Source: Paludibaculum sp. (GTDB lineage: Bacteria > Acidobacteriota > Terriglobia > Bryobacterales > Bryobacteraceae). Taken from it: DNA of 64,000 nt. The stretch is taken from NCBI GenBank assembly GCA_029973955.1, contig JARKQJ010000218.1, forward strand, positions 186,001-250,000. Reading direction: 5' to 3'. The translations under genes were made by a program, and so were the position numbers. Below the pieces are notes generated by a model, which was not told the DNA's origin, ran no database searches, and was given only the letters and a program-made list of their open reading frames with translations. Positions 54,439 through 62,937 of this stretch are shown piece by piece; positions within the stretch are counted from its first letter, which is position 1, and each line of letters begins with the position of its first letter.

Positions 54439-54653
54439 TGGGGGAGGGAAGCGCCGGGGGAATCGGGCTTTCCATGGCATTTACGGTGGCCCCGAGGCTG
54501 CGCCTCGGGGGAGTCGGGTGGGAAGGGCCGGGGAATCGGGGGATTTAGGGCTTTGGCCCGTTTCCCCGGACTGGCGTCCGGGGGAATTGGGCTGGGATCG
54601 CGGGAACAAGTCGGGGGGAGTTCCCGTATACTCAGGTACACGGAGATCCCAAC
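54439..54653. repeat. GC-rich intergenic repeat array with hairpins
   Basis: The 215-bp region between divergent rpiB and the SPFH gene contains four copies of a CCGGGGGAATYGGG-like motif (54454-54467, 54506-54518, 54528-54540, 54578-54591) and two hairpins: CCCCGAGGC/GCCTCGGGG (54490-54498 with 54502-54510) and CCCCGGAC/GTCCGGGG (54564-54571 with 54576-54583, TGGC loop). The array may be REP-like or carry regulatory sites for the flanking genes. A CCCGTATACTC segment near 54625 could be a promoter -10 area. Confidence 0.6.
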
Positions 54654-55751
54654 ATGGCTCTGGGTGACCAGATCAAATCATTCATCAAGAAACAGTTCAT
54701 TGACGTAATCCAGTGGACCGACCAGCAGGAAGGCGTCCTGGCCTACCGATATCCGATGCAGGATATGGAAATCCAGAACGGCGCGAAACTGACGGTCCGC
54801 GAGTCGCAGGCTGCGATGTTCGTGAACGAAGGCCGCTGCGCGGACGTGTTCTCGCCAGGCCTGTACACGCTCAACACGCAGACGCTGCCGGTGTTGACCA
54901 ACCTCATGAACTGGGACAAGATGTTCCAGTCCCCATTCAAGAGCGACGTATTCTACTTCACGACCCGCCAGCAGGTGGCGCAGCGGTGGGGCACTGCGCA
55001 GCCGGTGACGATCCGGGACAAGGATTTCGGGGCGGTGCGGATTCGCGGCTATGGCGTCTATAGCTGGCATATCGAGAACCCCAAGCTGTTCCTGACGAAA
55101 GTCAGCGGCTTTGGCGAGGTTTATAACCTGACTGAGATCGAGCCGCAGTTGCGGCAGACGATCGTGGGGCGGATGTCGGATGCCTTTGCCGAGAGCGGCG
55201 TGCCGTTCCTGGACATGGCGGCGAACTATGTGGAAGTGGGCGAGCGGATCAAGGCTTCGGTGAGCCCGGTGTTCGCCGAACTGGGGATTGCGCTGGACCA
55301 GTTCCAGGTGGAGAACCTGTCGTTGCCTGAGGAACTGCAGAAGTTCCTGGACACGAGGGTGGGCATGAACATGATTGGGAACATGCAGCAGTACACGCAA
55401 TTCCAGGCGGCGCAGTCGCTGCCGATCGCGGCGGCGAACGAAGGCAGCGGCGGGCTGGCCGGGCTGGGCGTCGGACTGGGCGCTGGTGTTGGATTGGGCG
55501 GCGTGTTTGCGCAGGCCTTGAATCCGAACGTGCAGCAACCTCCACAGGCGCCCCCGCCGCAGGCACCGCCCCCGGCGGCGCCGCAAGCGCCTCCACCGGC
55601 CGCGCCGCCCGTGGCTCCGGCGGTCGCCGCAGGCGCGGCGGGTGTAGTGGCAGGGGCCGTGGCGGGCGAGACGAAGTTCTGCATGGAATGCGGAAACAAG
55701 ATCGCGCGCGCAGCGAAGTTCTGCCCCGAATGCGGGAAGCCGCAGCCGTAA
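54654..55751 (+). CDS. SPFH (Band-7) domain protein with C-terminal zinc ribbon
   Basis: A 365-residue cytosolic or membrane-associated protein. The first 240 residues form the SPFH/virion-core-like domain (IKKQFIDVIQWTDQQEGVLAY, IEPQLRQTIVGRMSDAF). A proline/alanine-rich linker (residues of about 285-335) leads to a zinc ribbon with CMECG and CPECG pairs at the C-terminus. SPFH proteins scaffold membranes and stress complexes. It is the first gene of the eight-gene operon, 24 bp before speD. The zinc ribbon is shared in type with the two DUF4178 proteins downstream. Confidence 0.88.
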   Translation: MALGDQIKSFIKKQFIDVIQWTDQQEGVLAYRYPMQDMEIQNGAKLTVRESQAAMFVNEGRCADVFSPGLYTLNTQTLPVLTNLMNWDKMFQSPFKSDVFYFTTRQQVAQRWGTAQPVTIRDKDFGAVRIRGYGVYSWHIENPKLFLTKVSGFGEVYNLTEIEPQLRQTIVGRMSDAFAESGVPFLDMAANYVEVGERIKASVSPVFAELGIALDQFQVENLSLPEELQKFLDTRVGMNMIGNMQQYTQFQAAQSLPIAAANEGSGGLAGLGVGLGAGVGLGGVFAQALNPNVQQPPQAPPPQAPPPAAPQAPPPAAPPVAPAVAAGAAGVVAGAVAGETKFCMECGNKIARAAKFCPECGKPQP

Positions 55752-55775
55752 GCGAGCCGCGGTATCATCACCAAA

Positions 55776-56123
55776 ATGACCTCCGGTTGCGAATGGGTGG
55801 TCGATGCGACGGGCTGCGACCCGGCGGCGCTGGCCTCTCTGCCCGCGCTCGAGCGGTTGTTCCAGGATATGGTGTCGGCGCTGGACCTGCATCCGGTGGG
55901 TCCAGCGTGCTGGCATCAGTTTCCGGGGCCGGGCGGGGTGACGGGCCTATCGCTGCTGGCGGAGTCGCATCTGGCGGTACACACTTTCCCGGAGCACGGC
56001 ACGCTGACGTTGAACCTGTTCTGCTGCCGGCCGCGGCCGGCGTGGGGATTTGAGGCGGAGCTGGCGCGGCGGTTTCACGCGGCGAGCGTGGAGGTGCGGA
56101 TGCTGGAAAGGAAGATCGCATGA
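55776..56123 (+). CDS. speD: S-adenosylmethionine decarboxylase, prokaryotic class
   Basis: A 115-residue SpeD/SpeH-type proenzyme. Autocleavage occurs at the Glu-Ser in LLAESHLAVHTFPEHG (Ser64 gives the pyruvoyl group). The product, decarboxylated AdoMet, donates the aminopropyl group to make spermidine; a membrane spermidine synthase homolog is encoded three genes later. The stop overlaps the DUF4178 start (ATGA). It is short compared with free-standing SpeD, but the conserved core is complete. Confidence 0.9.
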   Translation: MTSGCEWVVDATGCDPAALASLPALERLFQDMVSALDLHPVGPACWHQFPGPGGVTGLSLLAESHLAVHTFPEHGTLTLNLFCCRPRPAWGFEAELARRFHAASVEVRMLERKIA

Positions 56124-56752
56124 GCCGTGCGGCGAACTGTCCTGCCTGCGGGGCGCCGGTCACATTCGCGTGGTCGAGCGCGGTGCAGACGGCGTGTCCG
56201 TTCTGCCGGGCGATTCTGGTGCGGCACGACGTGGATCTGACGAAAGTGGGGGAGGTGGCAGACCTGCCTCCGGATGCGTCGCCGATCCAGTTGATGACGG
56301 AAGGGGTGTTCGACAACCGCCGCTTTACGGTGATCGGGCGAATCCGGTATGAGTGGGAGCAGGGCAACTGGAACGAGTGGCACCTGCTGTTCAACGACCA
56401 GACGAGCGGGTGGCTTTCCGACGCGCAGGCAGACTACGCGGTGAGTTTCCTGACGGCGTCGCCGGTGGCATTTCCGGCGGCGGGAGAGTTGCCGGTAGGG
56501 CGGGTATTTCAGTTCGGCGACGCGCAGTTCCAGGTGACGCACCTGACGCAGGTGCGGTACGTGGGGTTTGAAGGGGAGCTGCCATTCACGACATCGGACC
56601 GGGAGTATTTTCTGAGCGCGGACCTGCGGACGCGGGATGCGCGCTTTGCGACGATCGACTATTCGGAAAACCCGCCGCTGCTGTTCACGGGGCGGTTTGC
56701 CACATTTGCAGAGCTGAAGCTGACGAACCTGAGGGAGTTTGAAGGATGGTAG
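56120..56752 (+). CDS. zinc-ribbon DUF4178 protein, short form
   Basis: A 210-residue soluble protein with an N-terminal zinc ribbon (CPACG at about 8-12, CPFC at about 26-29) and then a DUF4178 domain: a beta-rich region with RFTVIGRIRYEWEQGNWNEWHL and the FNDQTSGWLSDAQADYAVS strand. No enzymatic residues are clear. It is coupled by overlap to speD upstream and to the longer DUF4178 gene downstream (7 bp overlap). Proposed role: a membrane-stress or polyamine-linked scaffold, from neighbourhood only. Confidence 0.85.
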   Translation: MSRAANCPACGAPVTFAWSSAVQTACPFCRAILVRHDVDLTKVGEVADLPPDASPIQLMTEGVFDNRRFTVIGRIRYEWEQGNWNEWHLLFNDQTSGWLSDAQADYAVSFLTASPVAFPAAGELPVGRVFQFGDAQFQVTHLTQVRYVGFEGELPFTTSDREYFLSADLRTRDARFATIDYSENPPLLFTGRFATFAELKLTNLREFEGW

Positions 56753-58086
56753 CCGCCGCCCGAGTGCCCGCGCCAGCCGCGCTGAACTGCCCGAACTGTG
56801 GCGGAGTGATTGAGCTGCGGGGGTTTTCGCACTCACGCAGCGCGGTGTGCATCCAGTGCTGCACGATTCTGGACCCGTCGACTCCGGAGCTGACCATCCT
56901 GCAGAAGTTCGACGAGCGGATGCGGGTGGCGCCGCTGATTCCGCTGGGGACGCGGGGGACGTTCCGCGGGGCGAAGTATGAGGTGATCGGGTTCCAGGTG
57001 CGGACCATCTATGTGGACGGGACGGCGTACTCGTGGCACGAGTACCTGCTGTTCAACCCATTTGCCGGGTTCCGCTATCTGACGCAGTACGACGGGCACT
57101 GGAGCGACGTGCAGACGGTGCACGGGCTGCCCACCTACACACAGTCGGCCGGGCGGAAAGCAGTGGAGTACGGCGGCAGGACCTACCGGCATTTCCAGAA
57201 CGCGACGGCGGCGACGACCTTCGTGATGGGCGAGTTTCCGTGGGCGGTCCGGGTTGGAGAAGAGAACACGGTGGACGACTACATCGATCCGCCGAACATG
57301 CTGAGTTCGGAGCGGACGGGCGGGGAGATCAACTGGTCGTTGGGGACGTATGTGGCGGGCGCCGAGATCTGGCAGGCGTTCCAGTTGAAGAGTGCGCTGC
57401 CGCCGGCGCGCGGGGTGTATTCGACGCAGCCATCGCCCTATGCCGGCAAGGTGGGGAAGGCGTGGAGGACGTTCCTGTGGCTTTGCGTGGCGTGGGCGGC
57501 GCTGATGGCTGTGTTTGTGTTCAGCGCTTCGAATAAAGAGGTCTTCCGCAGCCGCTATCACTTCTCGCAGAGCACGCCCGGGGAGCACTCATTCGTTTCG
57601 GATGTGTTCACGATCGAGGGCCGGGGGAATCTGGAAGTGGAGCTGCGGACGGACCTCAACAACAACTGGGCGTATTTCAACCTGGCGTTGTTGCGGGAGG
57701 ACGGGGCGCAGGGCTTCGACTTCGGGCGGGAGGTCAGCTATTACAAGGGGCGGGATTCGGACGGCGACTGGTCGGAAGGCAAGGCGCAGGATTCGGTGGT
57801 GCTGCCGCGGGTGCCGGCGGGCCGGTACTATTTGAGGATTGAGCCCGAGATGGACGCGCAGGCTTCGGCGCAAGCGGCCTCGGGGATGTCGATGAACTAT
57901 GAAGTGGTGGTGCGGCGGGACGTGCCGACTTCGTGGCTGTTCTGGCTGGCGCTGCCGCTGCTGATCATTCCGCCGATTGTGACAACGGTGCGCGCGGCGG
58001 GCTTTGAAACGCAGCGCTGGTCTGAGAGCGATTACGGGACAGGATCCGGATCCGCGAGTTCAAGCGATGGAGGCGATGACGAATGA
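56746..58086 (+). CDS. zinc-ribbon DUF4178 membrane protein, long form
   Basis: A 446-residue protein: a zinc ribbon (CPNCG, CIQCC) at the N-terminus, a DUF4178 domain (KYEVIGFQVRTIYVDGTAYSW, then FNPFAGFRYLTQYDGHWSD) at about 60-220, a membrane helix at about 243-262 (TFLWLCVAWAALMAVFVFSA), an exported beta-sandwich-like segment (about 275-390, with FTIEGRGNLEVELRTDL), and a second helix at about 405-425. The C-terminus is Ser/Gly/Asp-rich. It overlaps both neighbours, so translation is coupled along the operon. Function unknown. Confidence 0.85.
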   Translation: MVAAARVPAPAALNCPNCGGVIELRGFSHSRSAVCIQCCTILDPSTPELTILQKFDERMRVAPLIPLGTRGTFRGAKYEVIGFQVRTIYVDGTAYSWHEYLLFNPFAGFRYLTQYDGHWSDVQTVHGLPTYTQSAGRKAVEYGGRTYRHFQNATAATTFVMGEFPWAVRVGEENTVDDYIDPPNMLSSERTGGEINWSLGTYVAGAEIWQAFQLKSALPPARGVYSTQPSPYAGKVGKAWRTFLWLCVAWAALMAVFVFSASNKEVFRSRYHFSQSTPGEHSFVSDVFTIEGRGNLEVELRTDLNNNWAYFNLALLREDGAQGFDFGREVSYYKGRDSDGDWSEGKAQDSVVLPRVPAGRYYLRIEPEMDAQASAQAASGMSMNYEVVVRRDVPTSWLFWLALPLLIIPPIVTTVRAAGFETQRWSESDYGTGSGSASSSDGGDDE

Positions 58087-58268
58087 AGCCATCCGGTTAT
58101 TCGCTATACGGGCTGATTGTGCTGGCGGCGATCTCTGTGGGTCAATGGATGGGCGTGCCGGGCGCGTCCATCAACGAAGTGAAGAACGTGCCGAAGTCTG
58201 TCCGCGAAAACCCGGGAGTTTATCGCTCCCACTATTCCTGGCTGCCGCGCTGGTTTGGAGGCAAGTAA
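58083..58268 (+). CDS. small membrane protein in the DUF4178/DUF350 operon
   Basis: A 61-residue protein with one hydrophobic helix (YGLIVLAAISVGQWMGVPG) and a basic, aromatic tail (SHYSWLPRWFGGK). Its ATG overlaps the stop of the DUF4178 gene (ATGA), and the next gene starts 6 bp after its stop. No family name is known to me. Coupling on both sides supports a real gene. Confidence 0.75.
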   Translation: MKPSGYSLYGLIVLAAISVGQWMGVPGASINEVKNVPKSVRENPGVYRSHYSWLPRWFGGK

Positions 58269-58273
58269 CTCTT

Positions 58274-58489
58274 ATGGGCATTGAATTTCATCTGGGCTCG
58301 CTGGTGAATGCGCTGATCTACGCGATTATCGGCGTGGTGATCCTGGTGGTGTCGTTCATCACCTGGGACAAGATCACGCCGTACGATCTATGGAAAGAGA
58401 TCGTAGAGAAGCAGAATACGGCGCTGGCGATCTTCGCGGGCCTGATGGCGCTGGGTATCGCCATCATCGTCGCCTCCGCGGTGCACTAA
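58274..58489 (+). CDS. DUF350 (YjfL-type) small membrane protein
   Basis: A 71-residue protein with two hydrophobic helices (LVNALIYAIIGVVILVVSFI and LAIFAGLMALGIAIIVASAV) separated by a polar loop with DKITPYDLW and EIVEKQNTALA, the DUF350/UPF0719 pattern. YjfL-type proteins occur in envelope-stress and Band-7/spermidine-synthase neighbourhoods. It has GGAGG twelve bases upstream of the ATG at 58274. It lies 12 bp before the spermidine synthase gene. Confidence 0.85.
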   Translation: MGIEFHLGSLVNALIYAIIGVVILVVSFITWDKITPYDLWKEIVEKQNTALAIFAGLMALGIAIIVASAVH

Positions 58490-58501
58490 GCCGCCGCAGC
58501 C

Positions 58502-60055
58502 ATGACGGAAGCCGACAGCGCGGCGGAACCGCGCCCATATTCTGTGCAGAGCCGCCCGATGGCGGCGGTGCTCTTTCTCTCCGTATTCCTGATTGCGGCG
58601 TGCGGGCTGGTGTATGAACTGGTGGCTGGAGCGCTGGCGAGTTACCTGCTGGGCGACAGCGTGCTGCAGTTTTCCACGGTGATCGGGAGCTACCTGTTCG
58701 CGATGGGCGTGGGTTCGTGGCTCTCGCGGTTCATCGACCGGGGTCTGGTGTCGAAATTCATCACCATCGAGCTGATGGTGGGGCTGCTGGGGGGCTTTTC
58801 CTCGACGCTGCTGTTTCTTGCCTTCGCCTACACGCAGGCGTTCCGGCTGCTGCTGTACCTGGTGGTGGTGGTGATCGGGATTCTGGTGGGGCTGGAGATT
58901 CCGCTGCTGATGCGGATTCTGCGGGAGCGGTTCCAGTTCAAAGATCTGGTGGCGAACGTGCTGACGTTCGACTACCTGGGCGCGCTGGTGGCGTCGCTGC
59001 TGTTTCCGCTGTTGTTGGTGCCGAAGCTGGGGCTGGTGCGGGGGGCGATTCTGTTTGGGTTGATCAACGCGGCGGTGGCGCTGTGGTCGACGTGGCTGTT
59101 CCGGGAGCAACTGGCGTCACCGCTGTTGCAGCGGGCGGCCTGCGCGGTGGTGGTGGTGGTGCTGTGCGTGGGGGTGGGATTTGGGGCGGCGATCACGGAT
59201 ACGGCGGATTCGGCGCTGTACGCCGATGAAGTGATCTTCGCGCGGACCACGCCGTACCAGCGGATGGTGGTGACGAAGTGGAAGCAGGATTACCGGTTGT
59301 ACCTGAACTCGCACCTACAGTTCTCCTCGCGCGATGAATACCGGTATCACGAGCCGCTGGTGCATCCGGGGCTGGCGAGCGTGACGGCGCCGCGGCAGGT
59401 GCTGGTGCTGGGCGGCGGCGACGGGATGGCGGTGCGGGAGATTCTGAAGTATCCGGGGGTGGAGCAGATCACGCTGGTGGATCTGGATCCGGAGATGACG
59501 CGGGAGTTCCGGACGCATCCGCTATTGAGCGCGTTGAACTCCGGTTCGCTCAACAATAAGAAAGTCCGCGTGATCAACGCCGATGCTTTTCCGTGGCTGG
59601 AGCGCAACGATACGGTGTACGACTTCGTGGTGGTGGACTTTCCGGATCCGAACAACTACTCGCTGGGGAAGCTATATACGACGGCGTTCTACCGGTTGCT
59701 GCTGAAGCACGTGGCGGAGCATGGGACGGCGGTGGTGCAATCGACGTCGCCGATGTTTGCGCGGCAGTCGTACTGGTGCATACACGAGACGATGAAGCAG
59801 GCGGGGTTCAAGACGTATCCATATCACGTGTATGTGCCGTCGTTCGGCGAGTGGGGGTATGTGTTGGGGACGCACGGCGACTGGCAGCCGCCGAAGCAGT
59901 TGCCGGCGGGGTTGAAGTTTCTGACGCCGGGCAATGTCGAGCAGATGTTCGATTTTCCGCCGGATTTGGCGCCGGTGGCGGCGGAGGCGAACCGGTTGTC
60001 GGACCAGACGCTGGTGAGGTACTACGACCGGGAGTGGCGGGAAATCGTGCGATGA
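58502..60055 (+). CDS. speE: membrane-bound spermidine synthase-like protein
   Basis: A 517-residue protein: about seven membrane helices (residues of about 20-235) followed by a spermidine-synthase-type catalytic domain (about 240-510). The SAM/dcSAM site is VLVLGGGDGMAVREIL (about residue 302), then VDLDPEM and the FVVVDFPDPNNYSLGKLY motif of polyamine aminopropyltransferases. With SpeD it can form spermidine or a related aminopropyl product at the membrane. The stop overlaps the FAD-enzyme start. Gene symbol is by family; specificity is unproved. Confidence 0.88.
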   Translation: MTEADSAAEPRPYSVQSRPMAAVLFLSVFLIAACGLVYELVAGALASYLLGDSVLQFSTVIGSYLFAMGVGSWLSRFIDRGLVSKFITIELMVGLLGGFSSTLLFLAFAYTQAFRLLLYLVVVVIGILVGLEIPLLMRILRERFQFKDLVANVLTFDYLGALVASLLFPLLLVPKLGLVRGAILFGLINAAVALWSTWLFREQLASPLLQRAACAVVVVVLCVGVGFGAAITDTADSALYADEVIFARTTPYQRMVVTKWKQDYRLYLNSHLQFSSRDEYRYHEPLVHPGLASVTAPRQVLVLGGGDGMAVREILKYPGVEQITLVDLDPEMTREFRTHPLLSALNSGSLNNKKVRVINADAFPWLERNDTVYDFVVVDFPDPNNYSLGKLYTTAFYRLLLKHVAEHGTAVVQSTSPMFARQSYWCIHETMKQAGFKTYPYHVYVPSFGEWGYVLGTHGDWQPPKQLPAGLKFLTPGNVEQMFDFPPDLAPVAAEANRLSDQTLVRYYDREWREIVR

Positions 60056-61587
60056 AGCAGACGCGGCGGCGATTTGCGTCGGCGGCGCTGGTGGGGCTGG
60101 CGCCGAAGTCGGAGGTGCAGATCGCGGGCGGATTTGTGTTTGAAGGCGCGGGACAGGGGTTGGATCAGGGGCACCGGATCCGGGACCATGCGGCATTTCG
60201 AAGCGCCCCGCGGCGGGAAAAGGCGGCGGTGGTGATTGTCGGCGGGGGAGTGGCGGGCTTGTCGGCGGCATGGCAGTTCGACCGGCGCGGCTTCCATGAC
60301 TTTGTGTTGCTGGAAGCGGAGCCGCAGGCGGGTGGGAACGCCCGGTTCGGGGAGAGCGAGGTGACGGCGTATCCGTGGGCGGCGCACTACCTGCCGGTGC
60401 CGGATGTGCAGCAGAAGTTGACACGGGAGCTGTGCACGGAGCTGGGGCTGCTGGACGGGCATGTGTGGGCGGAGCGGCACTTGTGCCATTCGCCGCAGGA
60501 GCGGCTGTTCCTGCACGGGCGGTGGCAGGAGGGGATCGAGCCGGCGGTCGGATTGACGGCGAAGGACGCGGCGCAGTTCCGGCGCTTTGAGGAACTGGTG
60601 GGTGAACTGCGGGCGACGGGGGCGTTCCGGATTCCGATGCAGGAGGGGTTGGAGAAGACGACACCGAGGATTGCGGCGCTGGACAGGATGACGCTGGCGG
60701 AGTGGATGGAGCGGCAGGGGCTGTATTCGCAGTACCTGCGGTGGTTTCTGGATTACTCGACGCGGGACGATTACGGGACGCATGTGGACGGGATTTCGGC
60801 GTGGGCGGGGCTGCATTACTTCGCGGCGCGGGAGCCGGAGGACAAGGGTCCGCTGACGTGGCCGGAGGGGAATGGGTGGATTGTGCGGCGGTTGTTGAAG
60901 AAGTTGGGGCGGCATGTACGGACAGGCTCGATGGTGCACCAGGTGAGGAAAGAAGGGACGAAGTGGCTGGTGCACACAGAGGGGGCGGTCTATGAAGCGC
61001 AGGGAGTGGTGTTCGCGGCGCCGACGTGGCTGGCGCAGTGGGTGGTGGAACCGGCGCCGCCGCGCTGGCCGATAGCGAACGCGCCGTGGGTGACGGCGAA
61101 CCTGCATCTGCACCGGTGGCCGGAGAGCAAGGGGCTGGAGTATGCGTGGGACAACGTGATCTATAATTCGACGTCGCTGGGCTACGTGATAGCGACGCAT
61201 CAGAACCTGGGGGTGTACCAGCCGAAGACGGTGTGGACGTGGTACATGGCGCTGGCGGACGGCAATGCGGCGGACCAGCGGCGGATTCTGCTGGGCGGGG
61301 ATTACCCCTATTGGCGGGAGAAGATCCTGACGGATTTGGAGCGGGCGCATCCGGAGATCCGGCAGTGCGTTTCGCGGATCGACATCTTCCGCATCGGGCA
61401 TGCGATGCCGCGGCCGGCGCCGGGGGCGATTTTCCATCCGGAGCGGATGAAGAGGGCGCGGCCGGAGGGGACGCTGGTGTATGCGAACTGCGATTTGAGC
61501 GGGCTATCGTTGTTTGAAGAGGCGCAGTACAGGGGGGTGGCGGCGGCGGACCACCTGATGCGGGTGGTTTCGCGGGGAGGGGCTTAG
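60052..61587 (+). CDS. FAD-dependent oxidoreductase (amine-oxidase-like) with Tat-type signal
   Basis: A 511-residue flavoprotein. The N-terminus KQTRRRFASAALVGLAP is Tat-like. The FAD-binding dinucleotide motif is AVVIVGGGVAGLSAAWQF followed by FVLLEAEPQAGGNARFG, of the amine-oxidase / protoporphyrinogen-oxidase superfamily. It is the last gene of the operon and overlaps the spermidine synthase by 4 bp, so a polyamine-derived substrate is plausible; that is inference. Its end overlaps the convergent rlmH gene. Confidence 0.83.
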   Translation: MKQTRRRFASAALVGLAPKSEVQIAGGFVFEGAGQGLDQGHRIRDHAAFRSAPRREKAAVVIVGGGVAGLSAAWQFDRRGFHDFVLLEAEPQAGGNARFGESEVTAYPWAAHYLPVPDVQQKLTRELCTELGLLDGHVWAERHLCHSPQERLFLHGRWQEGIEPAVGLTAKDAAQFRRFEELVGELRATGAFRIPMQEGLEKTTPRIAALDRMTLAEWMERQGLYSQYLRWFLDYSTRDDYGTHVDGISAWAGLHYFAAREPEDKGPLTWPEGNGWIVRRLLKKLGRHVRTGSMVHQVRKEGTKWLVHTEGAVYEAQGVVFAAPTWLAQWVVEPAPPRWPIANAPWVTANLHLHRWPESKGLEYAWDNVIYNSTSLGYVIATHQNLGVYQPKTVWTWYMALADGNAADQRRILLGGDYPYWREKILTDLERAHPEIRQCVSRIDIFRIGHAMPRPAPGAIFHPERMKRARPEGTLVYANCDLSGLSLFEEAQYRGVAAADHLMRVVSRGGA

Positions 61588-62003
61588 CGCGGATAGGGGT
61601 GGCCGCGGAGGATGGTGAGGGCGCGGTAGATCTGTTCGGCGAGGACGGCGCGGGCGAGTTCGTGGGGCATGGTCATGGCGGAGAGGGAGAGCAGGAGGTC
61701 GGCGCGGGGTTTCCATTCGGGGGGCAGGCCGTCGTGGCCGCCGATGAGGAAAACGACGTCGCGGGCTTCGAGTTCGGCTTTGCCGATGATGGCGGCGAAG
61801 GCGCTGGAATCCATGGATTTGCCGGCTGGATCGAGGAAGACCTTGCGGGCGGTAGGGTGGCGGGCAAATAGGTCGAAACGGGCGGGGACGATTTCGCGCA
61901 TTTCGCAGGCCATGTAGCGTGAGGTGCGCTTGAGGAACTCCTGCGCCATGGCGTTGGAGTGGGTGTCGCGGGGCTTGCCGACGAAATAGAGGTAGAGCTT
62001 CAA
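61584..62003 (-). CDS. rlmH: 23S rRNA (pseudouridine1915-N3)-methyltransferase
   Basis: RlmH methylates pseudouridine 1915 of 23S rRNA. The 139-residue protein has the SPOUT-fold knot region VVFLIGGHDGLPPEW and the C-terminal LLSLSAMTMPHELARAVLAEQIYRA. The start is taken as TTG at 62003 (LKLYLYFVGKPRD) with a GAGG upstream, because the usual opening KLYL-VGK starts there; an ATG at 62048 would add 15 unlikely residues. It converges on the FAD gene and is divergent from accD. Confidence 0.9.
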   Translation of the reverse strand: MKLYLYFVGKPRDTHSNAMAQEFLKRTSRYMACEMREIVPARFDLFARHPTARKVFLDPAGKSMDSSAFAAIIGKAELEARDVVFLIGGHDGLPPEWKPRADLLLSLSAMTMPHELARAVLAEQIYRALTILRGHPYPR

Positions 62004-62082
62004 GCCCTCAGTATGGCGGAAGTGCGGCTTGAGTACACGGCGGATCACCTGCTACGGTGGATTGAGGCGAGCCCCAGCACCC

Positions 62083-62937
62083 ATGGATTGGTTCAAACCG
62101 AAGAAAGCAGTAAAAGTCGTTGACGAGCAGCGGCACGTCAAAACGGAAGGTTTGTGGATCAAGTGCGACGGGTGCAGGCAGATCATCTGGCGTAAGGATA
62201 TCGAAGAGACGCTGCACTGCTGCCCGAAATGCGGCCACCACTTCCGGATCGATGCGCGCACGCGGTTGAACTACCTGTTCGACGACGGCAAGTGGACGGA
62301 GCATGACGCGGAACTGGTGTCGACCGACCCGCTGGAGTTTTCCGACGCCAAGCCGTACCGCGACCGGCTGGCTTCGATGCAGAAGGCGCTGAAGATGAAG
62401 GACGCCATTCTGGCGGCTTCGGGCAAGCTGCATGGGCGGGACGTGGAGATCTGCGCGCTGGAGCTGAAGTTCATCGGTGGGTCGATGGGGACGGTGATGG
62501 GCGAGAAGATCACGCGTTCGATCGAGCGGGCAATGGCGCGGCGGGCGCCGGTGATCGTGGTGTCGGCTTCGGGCGGCGCGCGAATGCAGGAAGGCGCGGT
62601 GAGCCTGATGCAGTTGGCCAAGATCAGCGCGGTGCTGATGCAGTTGGACCGTGCGAAGGTGCCCTACATCAGCCTGTTGACGGATCCGACGACGGGCGGC
62701 GTGACGGCGAGCTTTGCAATGCTGGGCGATCTGAACATCGCCGAGCCAGGCGCGTTGATCGGCTTCGCCGGCCCCAGAGTGATCGAGCAGACGATCCGGC
62801 AGAAGCTGCCCGAGGGGTTCCAGCGCTCAGAGTTCGTGTTGCAGCACGGGTTTCTGGACGCGGTGGTGAAGCGTAGCGAACTGCGCGGCTTCATAGCGAA
62901 GTCGTTGGACTTCTTCTGCGGCCCGCTGGCGCAATGA
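62083..62937 (+). CDS. accD: acetyl-CoA carboxylase carboxyltransferase subunit beta
   Basis: AccD, with AccA, transfers the carboxyl group from carboxybiotin to acetyl-CoA in fatty acid synthesis. The 284-residue chain has the N-terminal four-cysteine zinc ribbon (CDGC, CPKC) and the oxyanion-hole and CoA regions (VVSASGGARMQEGAVSLMQL, LLTDPTTGGVTASFAMLGD, IGFAGPRVIEQT). The start is MDWFKPKKAVK at 62083; a longer upstream frame lacks conservation. Its stop overlaps the start of the deacylase gene (ATGA). Confidence 0.96.
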   Translation: MDWFKPKKAVKVVDEQRHVKTEGLWIKCDGCRQIIWRKDIEETLHCCPKCGHHFRIDARTRLNYLFDDGKWTEHDAELVSTDPLEFSDAKPYRDRLASMQKALKMKDAILAASGKLHGRDVEICALELKFIGGSMGTVMGEKITRSIERAMARRAPVIVVSASGGARMQEGAVSLMQLAKISAVLMQLDRAKVPYISLLTDPTTGGVTASFAMLGDLNIAEPGALIGFAGPRVIEQTIRQKLPEGFQRSEFVLQHGFLDAVVKRSELRGFIAKSLDFFCGPLAQ

